From: Gemmatimonadota bacterium
GTDB lineage: Bacteria > Gemmatimonadota > Gemmatimonadetes > Gemmatimonadales > GWC2-71-9
Length of the DNA stretch: 64,000 nt
Direction of reading: 5' to 3'
Assembly (NCBI GenBank): GCA_009692115.1
Contig: SHZU01000003.1
Location: forward strand, 99,079 to 163,078
A program made the translations under genes and the position numbers. How positions within the stretch are numbered: position 1 is the stretch's first letter; each line of letters begins with the position of its first letter. Of this stretch, positions 45,454 to 55,945 are shown piece by piece. Under the pieces are notes generated by a model, which was not told the DNA's origin, searched no databases, and saw nothing but the letters and a program-made list of their open reading frames with translations.

Positions 45454-46559
45454 CGCCGCGGGTCTTCATTTCCGCCGGGGAGCCGTCGGGCGACCTCCAT
45501 GGGGCGCCGGTCGTGCAGGCCCTGCGGCGCCGGTTTCCCGGCGCGACCATCGAAGGATTCGGCGGGGCCAAGATGGCCGCGGCCGGGGCCACCATTCTTT
45601 GGCCCATGGACCGGTACACCGTCATCGGCTTCGTCGAGATTTTGGCCAAGATCCCAGCTCATGTCGCCCTCCTGCACGCCATGGCGCGGCGTTTCCGGAC
45701 CGGGCAATACGATCTCGTGGTGCTGATCGATTATCCCGGATTCCACCTTCGGGTGGCGGAAGCTGCCAAGGCGGCGGGTGTCCCGGTCCTCTATTATGTC
45801 GTCCCCCAACTCTGGGCCTGGCGCCCGCAACGGGCCAAGCGGTTCCGGAAGGCCGTAGATCGCTTTGCCGTCATCTTTCCCTTTGAGGAGGCATTCTTCC
45901 GGGGATTGGGGCTCAAGGCGGACTACGTCGGGCATCCGCTGGTCGAAGCGGCGGTCCGGCCCGGTCGGGAGGAGGCGCGGGCCACGTTAGGCATACCACC
46001 CGGGGCCCGAGTCGTCGGCTTGTTTCCCGGGAGCCGGCCTCAGGAGGTCGACCGGCACTGGGCCGCCTTTCGGGATGCGGGCCGGTCGCTGATCGACGGG
46101 GGCTTTGCGGACCAGGGACTGGTGGCGGCGATTCCCCAGGGCCACTATCCCGACGCGGGGGTGCTCCGGTTGGCCCGCACCAATCCAGCGATGGTGCTCG
46201 CGGCCGTCGATGCGGTCATCGCCAAGTCGGGGACGACCACGCTGGAGGCGGCATTGACCGACACCCCGATGGTGGTGGCTTATCGGGTCCATCCGTTGAC
46301 CGCTTGGTTTGCCCGTCGGGTGATGCGGGTCCAGTGGATCAGTCTGGTCAATCTGATCGTGGACGGACCGGTCGTGGAGGAACTCGTCCAGGAAGATGTC
46401 ACGGCCGATCGGCTGGCCGGGGCGGTCCGCCGACTGTTAGATCGCGACCATCCGGACACCCGGGCCCAACTCCTCGGATTGGCCGAGGTCCGGAAACGGC
46501 TGGGCGGCGCCGGGGCGGCCGACCGGGTTGCGGCGATGGCCGCCGATCTGATCGGATGA
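45450..46559 (+). CDS. lpxB: Lipid A disaccharide synthase
   Basis: A 369-aa GT-B glycosyltransferase joining lipid X and UDP-2,3-diacylglucosamine. The start ISAGEPSGDLHGA is diagnostic, followed by YYVVPQLWAW, GLFPGSRPQEV and the donor-site SGTTTLEAAL. GTG start overlaps the preceding gene. Confidence 0.96.
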   Translation: MTPRVFISAGEPSGDLHGAPVVQALRRRFPGATIEGFGGAKMAAAGATILWPMDRYTVIGFVEILAKIPAHVALLHAMARRFRTGQYDLVVLIDYPGFHLRVAEAAKAAGVPVLYYVVPQLWAWRPQRAKRFRKAVDRFAVIFPFEEAFFRGLGLKADYVGHPLVEAAVRPGREEARATLGIPPGARVVGLFPGSRPQEVDRHWAAFRDAGRSLIDGGFADQGLVAAIPQGHYPDAGVLRLARTNPAMVLAAVDAVIAKSGTTTLEAALTDTPMVVAYRVHPLTAWFARRVMRVQWISLVNLIVDGPVVEELVQEDVTADRLAGAVRRLLDRDHPDTRAQLLGLAEVRKRLGGAGAADRVAAMAADLIG

Positions 46560-47212
46560 AGTGGCCCCTCTCACCGAAGGCGACCGCGATCGCGGCAGGG
46601 ACGCTGGTCTCGGCCGTGGCGGCGAGCTGGCGGGTCGAGGTGGCAGGGACGGAGTCCTACCGGACCGCCGCGCACGACGGGAGGGGCTTTCTGTTTCTCC
46701 TCTGGCACGAGGCGCTCCTGCCATTGCTGTGGCACCACCGACGGCAGGACATTGCGATCGTCGTCAGTGAGGCGCAGGATGGCCGCTACTTGGCCGAATA
46801 CGCCGAACGGTTGGGGTATCGTTGTCTGCTTGGGTCGAGCACCCGGGGCGGGGCCCGGGCCCTGCTGGGCGCCGTCCGAGCCCTCGAGGCTGGTACCACC
46901 GTCGCCTTTACGCCCGATGGTCCCCGAGGGCCTCGTCGGGTGGTGAAGCCGGGTATCTTGGCCGCCGCCGCCCGGAGTGGCGCTTGGGTGCTGCCCATCC
47001 ACGCGGAGGCCGATCGGTGCTGGCGGCTCCGGTCCTGGGACCGGTTCGTTGTGCCCCGGCCGTTCGCCCGGGTGCGGATCGGGTACGGTGACCCGTTTCA
47101 GGTCCGAGCCGGCTCGGATTTGGAGACGGCGGCGGTGGACGCTGCGTTTCGGCTTACCCTGGTGGAACAGGAGATCTCATGGCAGGACGGCGGGGCGACG
47201 GCCACCGGCTGA
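46556..47212 (+). CDS. DUF374-family lysophospholipid acyltransferase-like protein
   Basis: A 218-aa protein of the DUF374 family, related to LPLAT acyltransferases. The motif FLLWHEALLPLL (His near residue 45) and FTPDGPRGPRRVVKPG are typical. Members are found beside lpx and KDO genes and are thought to act in lipid A or lysophospholipid acylation. ATGA overlap with lpxB and a 34-base overlap with lpxK. Confidence 0.85.
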   Translation: MKWPLSPKATAIAAGTLVSAVAASWRVEVAGTESYRTAAHDGRGFLFLLWHEALLPLLWHHRRQDIAIVVSEAQDGRYLAEYAERLGYRCLLGSSTRGGARALLGAVRALEAGTTVAFTPDGPRGPRRVVKPGILAAAARSGAWVLPIHAEADRCWRLRSWDRFVVPRPFARVRIGYGDPFQVRAGSDLETAAVDAAFRLTLVEQEISWQDGGATATG

Positions 47213-48222
47213 TTCGTTGGCTCTGGACGAGTCGGCGGGTCGATGCCAAACTGGCGCGGGCCGGGTTGGCACCCCTGTCGGCTCTTTGGCGGTCTGCGGT
47301 TGCATTGCGAAACATTGGGTTTGACCGGGGTTGGCTCCCGGTTCGGAGCCTGCCGCTGCCATCGGTGGCGGTGGGCAACCTGACGGTCGGTGGTTCCGGG
47401 AAAACCCCGATCGCCGGTTGGATCGCGAAACACTTTCTAGTCCGGGGGGTAACGCCCGGCATCCTGCTCCGCGGCTACGGGCACGACGAAGTGCTGCTGC
47501 ATGAGCGGAATGTGCCGGGGGCGGTGGTGGTGGCGAATCCCGATCGAGTCGCCGGAGGAGAGTTGGCGGAGGCCCGGGGTGCCCAGGTTCTGGTGATGGA
47601 CGACGCCTTCCAACGCCGTGATGTCCGCCGCGACTTCAACCTGCTGCTGGTGGCGGCGGAGTCGGCCCGGGCGGTTCGATGGTGCTTGCCGGCGGGACCG
47701 TGGCGGGAGCCGATCGGATCGGCCCGCCGGGCGGAGGGGTTGATCGTGACCCGGAAACGTGCCGACCTGGCTGCGGCCTTGACGGTAGCCCGGGATCTGG
47801 CGCCGTTGATCGCGGGGCCGGTCAGCGTCGTGCACCTCGGCACAGCCCGGTACGTCGGGATGCTGAGTGGCAAGGCCTACGGGGCCGATGCTTTGTCGGG
47901 GCGACGGGTGGTGGCGGCGTCAGCCATCGCTGACCCGGAGGCGTTCGTGGCCCAGACGAAGGCCACGGGGGCTCAGGTGCAGGTCGCGACGTGGCGGGAC
48001 CATCACGACTTTCGCGACGAGGACGTGGCCTGGCTGGCCCGGGCGGCTCGAAAGTCGGACTTTGTCGTCTTGACCGAGAAGGACGCGGTCAAGCTCAGGG
48101 ACCGGTGGCCGGCCAGCATTCCGGAACCCTTGGTCGCCGATTTGGTGGTAACGTGGGAGGAAGGCGAGGCTGAGATCGTGGCCCGGCTCGACCGCCTCCA
48201 CAGCCCCGGACAACTGGTGTAA
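47179..48222 (+). CDS. lpxK: Tetraacyldisaccharide 4'-kinase
   Basis: A 347-aa inner-membrane-associated kinase phosphorylating the 4' position of lipid A precursor. The P-loop [12 protein letters not shown] is at about residue 66, followed by LLRGYG and VMDDAFQRR. The protein is normal length. The last lipid A gene; kdtA and late acyltransferases are not in the window. Confidence 0.94.
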   Translation: MAGRRGDGHRLIRWLWTSRRVDAKLARAGLAPLSALWRSAVALRNIGFDRGWLPVRSLPLPSVAVGNLTVGGSGKTPIAGWIAKHFLVRGVTPGILLRGYGHDEVLLHERNVPGAVVVANPDRVAGGELAEARGAQVLVMDDAFQRRDVRRDFNLLLVAAESARAVRWCLPAGPWREPIGSARRAEGLIVTRKRADLAAALTVARDLAPLIAGPVSVVHLGTARYVGMLSGKAYGADALSGRRVVAASAIADPEAFVAQTKATGAQVQVATWRDHHDFRDEDVAWLARAARKSDFVVLTEKDAVKLRDRWPASIPEPLVADLVVTWEEGEAEIVARLDRLHSPGQLV

Positions 48223-48266
48223 CTTTATCATCCTTCACGACTTGGAAGGGAGAAACTGGAGCGCGG

Positions 48267-49562
<1,296 letters not shown>

Positions 49563-49574
49563 TGGCTGGTTGCC

Positions 49575-50033
49575 GTGATCACCACCCTGATCGCGGTTGG
49601 GAAGCTCCGGCCGTCGTTGCAGGAGGCGTGCGATGACTACCTCGCGCGCCTTCGCCGCTATGGCGATGTCGTGACCCGCGAGGTGCGGGAGGCACCGGCC
49701 AGCGCGTCGCCCCCCGAGCAGCGGCGGACGGAAGCGAAGCGACTGTTGGACAAGGTCCCCGAGCGCGCCGTCGTCATCGCGCTCGACCGCACCGGCACCG
49801 GATGGACCAGCGAAGGCCTGGCAAGCCATCTCGGTCGATGGCGGGAGGGGGCACGGCCGCTCGCCCTGGTCGTCGGCGGGTCAACCGGGCTTGATGCCAC
49901 CGCGCTCGCCCGGGCGGATCACCGATGGAGCCTTGGGCCGCTGACCCTGCCGCATCAACTGGCCCGGCTGGTGGTGCTCGAACAGTGGTATCGTGCCTGG
50001 ACGATTCTTCGTGGCGAACCGTATCACAAGTAG
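49575..50033 (+). CDS. rlmH: 23S rRNA (pseudouridine(1915)-N3)-methyltransferase RlmH
   Basis: A 152-aa SPOUT methyltransferase. It shows VIALDRTGTGWTSEGLA, the SAM-binding loop LVVGGSTGLD and the invariant C-terminal TLPHQLARLVVLEQWYRAWTI...GEPYHK. GTG start. The usual family length is about 155 aa. Confidence 0.94.
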   Translation: MITTLIAVGKLRPSLQEACDDYLARLRRYGDVVTREVREAPASASPPEQRRTEAKRLLDKVPERAVVIALDRTGTGWTSEGLASHLGRWREGARPLALVVGGSTGLDATALARADHRWSLGPLTLPHQLARLVVLEQWYRAWTILRGEPYHK

Positions 50034-50043
50034 ATCGGACCCG

Positions 50044-50766
50044 ATGGGCGATTGGTTTCAAAAATGGTTTGGCGAGGAGTACCTTCAGCTCTACCCCCAT
50101 CGGGACGGCCTCGATGCGGAGGAGATGGTGGCCCTGATCGAACGGACCCTTCCGGACCAGCCCCCGGGCCGGGTGTTGGACATCTGTTGCGGAGCCGGCC
50201 GCCATGCGCTCGCCTTTCGGGATCGCGGCTTTGGGCCGATCGGCGCCGACCTCTCGGCTCATTTGCTGGAGCGAGCCCGGGAGGTAGCCCATGTCCCGCT
50301 GGTGCGGGCCGATCTTCGGGCGTTGCCGTTTCGACCGGGTTCGGTCGGGCTTGTGGTCAATCTGTTTACCAGCTTCGGATACTTCGAGCATGATCGTGAG
50401 CATGTGGCCGCGCTGCGGGAGATGATCAAGCCCTTGCGTCAGGGAGGTTGGTTCGTCATCGACTACCTCAATACCACCCAGGTCATTGCGACGCTGACGA
50501 GCTGGGAGGAAACGACGTTGGGTGGCATGCCGGTGGTCATCGAACGATCGTTGAAGGACGGCGTCCGCTTTGTGATCAAGACGATTACGACCCCGGACGG
50601 TCGTCAGTTTCTCGAGCGAGTCCGGTTGTATCCGCCGGCCGAGTTGATCGCCATGATCGAGCAGGCCGGCGGCCGGGTCCGCCATCAGTTTGGGGACTAT
50701 CACGGGGGGCCGCCGGGCCCCGACCGGCCCCGAGTCATTCTCTTCGCCCAGGCGGCGGCATGCTGA
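50044..50766 (+). CDS. Class I SAM-dependent methyltransferase
   Basis: A 240-aa protein with the SAM-binding motif VLDICCGAGRHALAF, an acidic loop IGADLS and a later LVVNLFTSFGYF strand. The N-terminal DWFQKWFGEEYLQLYPHRD is found in a family of methyltransferases of unknown substrate often next to bshC or folate genes. Its last seven bases overlap the bshC start. The substrate cannot be assigned. Confidence 0.85.
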   Translation: MGDWFQKWFGEEYLQLYPHRDGLDAEEMVALIERTLPDQPPGRVLDICCGAGRHALAFRDRGFGPIGADLSAHLLERAREVAHVPLVRADLRALPFRPGSVGLVVNLFTSFGYFEHDREHVAALREMIKPLRQGGWFVIDYLNTTQVIATLTSWEETTLGGMPVVIERSLKDGVRFVIKTITTPDGRQFLERVRLYPPAELIAMIEQAGGRVRHQFGDYHGGPPGPDRPRVILFAQAAAC

Positions 50767-52280
50767 ACTTCTTCGATACGCCGTTAGGCACCGCGCCGGC
50801 ATGGCCCGAGCCGCGGCAGGGTGGCGTGGCCGCTGCGCTTCTCTCCGGATTCGTTGGTGGCACGGAGGCCGTCCGCGACAAGCTCCGCCATCCCGAGGTG
50901 TTGGTGGTGACCACGGGTCAACAGCCCGGCCTGTTTACCGGCCCGCTCTACACCATTCACAAGGCCCTGTCGGCTCGGGCGCTGGCGGTGTTGTTGGAGG
51001 AACGGTGGCACCGCCCGGTCGTCCCGGTGTTTTGGTTGGCCGGCGATGATCACGACTACCCGGAAGCCGCCGGGACCCATTGGTTCGGGCCGGACGGGGC
51101 CTTGGTCGCGGCGGCGCTCGACCCGCGGCCGGCGGAGGCGCCCCAGCGGCCGATGTTCCGGGAGCCGGTTCCGGCCAAGGCGGCGGAGCTCATGGCCGAA
51201 ATGGTGGCGGCGCTTCCCCCGGGACTGGCCCGAGACCAGACCTCGGCGTGGTTGGCCCGCCACTACCGGCCTGACAGCACGCTCGCGGCGGCGTTCGGTG
51301 GGGCGTTGGCCGAGGTCCTCCGTCCCCTGGGAGTCATCTGCTTCGACCCGACGGGAGCTCCCGCCAAAGGCGCCGCGGTTCCAACCCTGGTGGCGGCCAT
51401 CCATCGGGCGGAGGAGCTCGACCGTCTGCTGGTGGCCAAGGCCGCCGAGTTAGAAACTCGCGGTCAGACGGTGAGCGTCAAAGTCGGCGACGGCGCCACG
51501 CTGGCCTTTCTCGACGGGCCCGGTGGCCGCGACCGCCTCGTGCTCGATCCGGGCGGGTTTCGGACCCGGCGGGGCGGGGAGGTCGTGTCGGACCAAGATC
51601 TCGATCGAATCGCCCGCGAAGAGCCGATCCGGCTGTCGCCGAACGTCCTGCTCCGCCCGGTCATCGAGAGCGCCTTGTTGCCCACGGTCGGCCACATCGC
51701 CGGTCCCGGGGAGCTTCGGTATCTCGCCCTGGCCGGCGGGTTGTACGAAGCCCTGGGCGTCCCCAAGCCGGCCGCCATCCCGCGATGGTCCGGTGTGCTG
51801 GTCGAGCCGCGGGTCGAGCGGAGCCTCGAGAAATTCGGCACGACGGTCGCACTGGTCTCCGAGGCCGGAGCTGAGGTTGAGCGGCGGGTTCTTCGCGGGC
51901 TCGTTCCACCCGATTTCGACCCGGCGTTCGCCGACGCCAAACAAGCGATCGCCACGGCCTACGAACGAATCGTGGCCGTGGCGAGGGCCATCGACCCAAC
52001 GCTCGAGCGGCCCGCGACCGCCAGCCGGGGTGGGGCGGAGAGCGGTTTGGCCGACCTCGAGAAGCGGCTCCTGCAGGCTCAAAAACGCCGGCAGGGCGAA
52101 GTCCTGGCGCAGTGGGAACGGGCGCGAACCGCCATTCGGCCGGCGGGAGCTCCCCAGGAGCGGATTGTGGGCCTTCCGGCCTTTGCCGGACGGTATGGTT
52201 TCGGTTTCTTGTCCGCGCTCGCGGACCATATCGTCACGTGGTACCGGCGCGCCCTTGAAGGTGGGGCGCCTCCCGCCTAG
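50760..52280 (+). CDS. bshC: Bacillithiol synthase BshC
   Basis: A 506-aa enzyme that adds cysteine to glucosaminyl-malate to make bacillithiol, the low-molecular-weight thiol of Firmicutes, Deinococci and Bacteroidota. Diagnostic stretches are VVTTGQQPGLFTGPLYTIHKALSA, VPVFWLAGDDHDYPEA, PNVLLRPVIESALLPTVGHIAGPGE and a C-terminal coiled coil. bshA and bshB are not in the window. The ATG at 50760 overlaps the methyltransferase stop. Confidence 0.94.
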   Translation: MLNFFDTPLGTAPAWPEPRQGGVAAALLSGFVGGTEAVRDKLRHPEVLVVTTGQQPGLFTGPLYTIHKALSARALAVLLEERWHRPVVPVFWLAGDDHDYPEAAGTHWFGPDGALVAAALDPRPAEAPQRPMFREPVPAKAAELMAEMVAALPPGLARDQTSAWLARHYRPDSTLAAAFGGALAEVLRPLGVICFDPTGAPAKGAAVPTLVAAIHRAEELDRLLVAKAAELETRGQTVSVKVGDGATLAFLDGPGGRDRLVLDPGGFRTRRGGEVVSDQDLDRIAREEPIRLSPNVLLRPVIESALLPTVGHIAGPGELRYLALAGGLYEALGVPKPAAIPRWSGVLVEPRVERSLEKFGTTVALVSEAGAEVERRVLRGLVPPDFDPAFADAKQAIATAYERIVAVARAIDPTLERPATASRGGAESGLADLEKRLLQAQKRRQGEVLAQWERARTAIRPAGAPQERIVGLPAFAGRYGFGFLSALADHIVTWYRRALEGGAPPA

Positions 52281-52290
52281 ACTCGGACCC

Positions 52291-52572
52291 ATGGTGTTTC
52301 TCGGACTGATGATCCTGGCGGCCCTCCTGATTCCCGTGGCGGTGGTGTTGGTCGACTCGCCAATCGGCAAGGCGCTCGCCCGTCGTCTCGAAGGACCAAA
52401 CTACCCGCCACCCGACTTGGCCGCCCTGGCCAAGAAGGTCGAGGTGCTCGAAACCGAGGTCGATGATCTCGGCCGGTCCGTCGCGGCGCTTCGAGACGAG
52501 AACCAGTTTCTACAAAAGCTGATCGAGGCGGCGCCGAACCGATCCATCCTGCCACCCCGAACCGACTCCTGA
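52291..52572 (+). CDS. Small membrane protein with coiled coil, unknown function
   Basis: A 93-aa protein: one transmembrane helix (about residues 2-22), then a helix with heptads (LAALAKKVEVLETEVDDLGRS...) and a short tail. It starts ten bases after bshC and its stop overlaps the murJ region. The layout suggests an envelope-associated accessory protein, perhaps for MurJ, but no family is recognised. Confidence 0.75.
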   Translation: MVFLGLMILAALLIPVAVVLVDSPIGKALARRLEGPNYPPPDLAALAKKVEVLETEVDDLGRSVAALRDENQFLQKLIEAAPNRSILPPRTDS

Positions 52573-52598
52573 CCACCCAGCGCCGCGGTGCCGCGGCG

Positions 52599-54122
52599 GT
52601 GGTCGCGGCCGGGATCTTCGTGAGCCGCGTCGTTGGGTTGGTCCGCCAACGCGTCCTCAGTCACTACCTCGGCCAAAGCGCGGTCGCCGACGCGTTCAAT
52701 GCGGCGTTCCGGATTCCTAATGTTCTCCAGAATCTCTTTGGGGAAGGGGCCCTCTCCGCCTCGTTCATTCCGGAGTATGTCAGGCTTCGATCGTCGGGCG
52801 ATGAGGCGGGGGCCCGGCGGCTCGCGGGGGCCGTCGCCGGGTTGTTAGGCACCGTGGTGCTGGTGCTGGTGGCGGTCGGGGTCGCGGCCGCTCCCTGGTT
52901 GGTCGATATCCTGGCCCTGGGGTTTTCCGGGCCGACCAGGGAACTCACCGTGGCCCTGGTCCGGATCCTGTTCCCGGGCATCGGCCTTCTGGTCCTGTCG
53001 GCCTGGTGTCTCGGGATCCTCAACAGCCACCACCGGTTCTTTCTGTCCTATGCGGCGCCCGTGGTGTGGAGCCTTGCCATCATCGGGGCGGCCCTGGCGG
53101 CGGCCGGCGGTGCCCCTGAGCGGCTGGTGATCTGGGCGGCCTGGGGCGCGGTGGCGGGGAGCGCGCTCCAGCTGTTGGTGCAGTTGCCGACGGCCCTGCG
53201 ATTGGCGGGCTCGGTTCGACCGAGCCTCGACCGGACGGCCCCCTCGGTTGGGGTCGTGCTCCGGAACTTTGGTCCCGCCTTCTTGAGTCGCGGCGTTGGC
53301 CAGATCAGCGCCTACTTCGATACCATCATCGGAAGCCTCTTGCCGGCGGGGGGGCTGACCGCGCTCACCAACGCCCAGGCTCTCTACACGCTCCCGATCA
53401 GTCTGTTCGGCATGTCGGTAGCCGCGTCCGAGCTGCCGGCCATGTCGGTGGCTGCCGGATCGTCGGTGCCCTCGGAGGCGCTCCGGGCCCGGATCATGGC
53501 GGGCACCGACCGGGTGGCGTTCTTCGTGATCCCAACGGTGTTCGCCTTTCTCTTCTTCGGACATTTGGTGGCAGGCTTGGTATTCCAAACTGGGCGATTC
53601 GGGGCGGAGGATGCCCGGTGGGTGTGGGGGACGCTGGCCGCCAGCTCGCTCGGGCTCTTGCCCCAAGCCTCCGGGCGGATCTTGAGCTCGGCCCACTACG
53701 CGTTAGGCGACACTCGGCGACCGCTTCGGTTTGCCGCGATTCGCCTCGCGGTTGGGGTCGTGATCGGGTATGCCGCTTCGCAGTTTGGCCCCGGACTCCT
53801 CGGCATTGACGATCGCTGGGGCACGGCGGGCCTCGGGCTGGCGGCGGCCATCGGCGGCACCCTCGAGTTTGGGCTGCTGCGCCGGTCGCTCGAGGGCACG
53901 ATCGGATCGCTGGCGGTTGATCGGGTGGCCCATGCCAAACTCTGGGCCTCCGGTCTCGTGGCGACGGCCGTTGGCTGGCTGGTGGCCGTGGCGGTGCCAC
54001 CCGGGGCCCCGTTTCGTACGGCCGCCCTGGTGCTCGGTGTTTTCGGTCTGACCTATCTCGGTGTCACGGCCGTCGTGGGCGTGGGGCGGGTCCGGGACTT
54101 CCTTGCCCGGATCCGCCGATGA
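52599..54122 (+). CDS. murJ: Lipid II flippase MurJ
   Basis: A 507-aa MOP-superfamily membrane protein with about 14 membrane helices. The N-terminal FVSRVVGLVRQRVL and AFNAAFRIPNVLQNLFGEGALSASFIPEY are signature MurJ sequences. It flips lipid II for peptidoglycan synthesis. The GTG at 52599 is the first standard start; a CTG at 52569 overlapping the upstream stop would add ten residues. Confidence 0.95.
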   Translation: MVAAGIFVSRVVGLVRQRVLSHYLGQSAVADAFNAAFRIPNVLQNLFGEGALSASFIPEYVRLRSSGDEAGARRLAGAVAGLLGTVVLVLVAVGVAAAPWLVDILALGFSGPTRELTVALVRILFPGIGLLVLSAWCLGILNSHHRFFLSYAAPVVWSLAIIGAALAAAGGAPERLVIWAAWGAVAGSALQLLVQLPTALRLAGSVRPSLDRTAPSVGVVLRNFGPAFLSRGVGQISAYFDTIIGSLLPAGGLTALTNAQALYTLPISLFGMSVAASELPAMSVAAGSSVPSEALRARIMAGTDRVAFFVIPTVFAFLFFGHLVAGLVFQTGRFGAEDARWVWGTLAASSLGLLPQASGRILSSAHYALGDTRRPLRFAAIRLAVGVVIGYAASQFGPGLLGIDDRWGTAGLGLAAAIGGTLEFGLLRRSLEGTIGSLAVDRVAHAKLWASGLVATAVGWLVAVAVPPGAPFRTAALVLGVFGLTYLGVTAVVGVGRVRDFLARIRR

Positions 54123-55936
54123 CCGGGCCGGACCATCTGCTCGAACGGAAGTTGGAGACCTTGCCGGACGGGCCCGGCGTGTACCTCTGGAAGGACCGGA
54201 CCGGCCAGGTCCTTTATGTCGGCAAGGCCAAGAATCTCCGAAGCCGGGTCCGGAGCTACTTCCCATCCGATCATTCGGGAAGCCTCAAGAACCAGCTGCT
54301 GGTTCGCCAGATTGTCGATGTCGAGACCATCGTCGTGGCGAGTGAAACCCAGTCCTTGCTGCTCGAGAACAATCTGATCAAGGAGCACCAACCCCGCTTC
54401 AACGTCCGCCTCAAAGACGACAAGAGCTATCCGTCGATTGCCGTGACGATGAAAGAGCCGTTTCCAAGGGTTCTGGTGACCCGCCGCCGCGATCTGCCGG
54501 GTGCCCGCTACTTTGGCCCGTACACCGATGTGGCCGACATGCGGCGGAGTCTCGCTTTGATTCGGCGAATTTTTACAGTCCGGACCTGCAGCGACGACTT
54601 GCCGGCGTCCCGGCGTGAGCGACCCTGCCTCGACTATCACATCGGGCGCTGCAAGGCCCCGTGCGTCGCCCGGCAGGAGCAGGCGGACTATCGGTCCATG
54701 ATTGACGAGGTGATCCGGTTTCTCGAGGGAAAGACCGGCGACGTCCGTTCACGGCTCCGGGACATGATGCTGGCCGCGAGCGGCGGCGAGGATTTCGAGC
54801 GGGCCTGCGATCTCCGCGATGCCTTGAAGTGGCTCGAACAGGTCGATGCTCCCGCGGCCGTGGATCTCCTTGCTGGCGGCGATGCCGATGTCGTGGGTTA
54901 TGCCCGCGACGGTGACGACGTCGTCTGCGTACTGCTCCGGGTCCGGGACGGCCGGATGATTGCACGCGACCATCGGATCTTGGATAACCTCGAGGATGTC
55001 GCCGATGGTACCGTCCTCGAACACTTCCTCATCCGCTACTACTTGCACGCGGACGACCGGAGCCGGCGAGTCCAGATCCCGTTTCCGCCCACCGACTTCG
55101 ACGCCGTGCAGGCGGTGTTTGCCGATGCAGAGTTCGCGACGCCGATCCGGGGCACCGGCAAACGATGGCTCGATCTCGCGGACCGGAACGCCCAGCACCT
55201 GCTCGAGAGCCTCAAGCTCGAGTCGTTCGAAACCGATGAGCGGTCCGACGATCCGGTGTATGCCCTCGGACGGGCGTTAGGCATGGCGACGGTACCCAGG
55301 ACCTTGATTTGTGTCGACATCTCCACCAATCAAGGCCGGGACACCGTGGGGTCGTTGGTGTGGTTCGAAGCGGGGCGTCCTAAGAAAGCCGAGTACCGGA
55401 AGTTCAAGATCAAGGGGCCGGGCCAGCAGGATGACTTCGCCGCCATCCATGAGGTCGTGACCCGGTATTTCAGCCGCCGGGTGGAGGAGCAGCGGCCACT
55501 CCCGGATTTGGTGGTCATTGACGGCGGCAAGGGGCAACTCAGTTCGGCCCTCGACGCGATGTCGGCGCTCGGCCTGGCCGCGATTCCACTGATCGGACTC
55601 GCGAAGAAGGAAGAGGAGATCTTCGTCCCCGGCGCCGCCGAGTCGCTCCGCCTCTCTCGGCGGAGCACAGCCCTCAGACTGCTCCAGCGGGCCCGCGATG
55701 AAGCCCACCGGTTCGGGGTCACCTACAACCGGAAGCGGCGGACCGACCGGACCATCACCTCCGCGCTCCTGACCATTCCCGGCGTTGGGCCAAACCGGCG
55801 GCGGGCGCTGATCGAGCGGTTCGGGAGCCTCGCGGGCGTCAAGTCGGCCAACGCGGCCGAGATCAGTACCTTGGCGGGGTTCTCTACCAAGCTGGCCGAA
55901 CGGATTCTCGAACATCTGAAGACCCCATCGACCTGA
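54119..55936 (+). CDS. uvrC: Excinuclease ABC subunit C
   Basis: A 605-aa repair nuclease. The N-terminal GIY-YIG domain is GPGVYLWKD...VLYVGKAKNLRSRV; a UVR motif lies near residue 210, the RNase H-like endonuclease region near CVDISTNQGRDTVGS and VVIDGGKGQLSSA, and two helix-hairpin-helix motifs at the C-terminus (IPGVGPNRRRALIERFGSL). ATG overlaps murJ. Confidence 0.97.
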   Translation: MTGPDHLLERKLETLPDGPGVYLWKDRTGQVLYVGKAKNLRSRVRSYFPSDHSGSLKNQLLVRQIVDVETIVVASETQSLLLENNLIKEHQPRFNVRLKDDKSYPSIAVTMKEPFPRVLVTRRRDLPGARYFGPYTDVADMRRSLALIRRIFTVRTCSDDLPASRRERPCLDYHIGRCKAPCVARQEQADYRSMIDEVIRFLEGKTGDVRSRLRDMMLAASGGEDFERACDLRDALKWLEQVDAPAAVDLLAGGDADVVGYARDGDDVVCVLLRVRDGRMIARDHRILDNLEDVADGTVLEHFLIRYYLHADDRSRRVQIPFPPTDFDAVQAVFADAEFATPIRGTGKRWLDLADRNAQHLLESLKLESFETDERSDDPVYALGRALGMATVPRTLICVDISTNQGRDTVGSLVWFEAGRPKKAEYRKFKIKGPGQQDDFAAIHEVVTRYFSRRVEEQRPLPDLVVIDGGKGQLSSALDAMSALGLAAIPLIGLAKKEEEIFVPGAAESLRLSRRSTALRLLQRARDEAHRFGVTYNRKRRTDRTITSALLTIPGVGPNRRRALIERFGSLAGVKSANAAEISTLAGFSTKLAERILEHLKTPST

Positions 55937-55945
55937 GCGGCTCTA

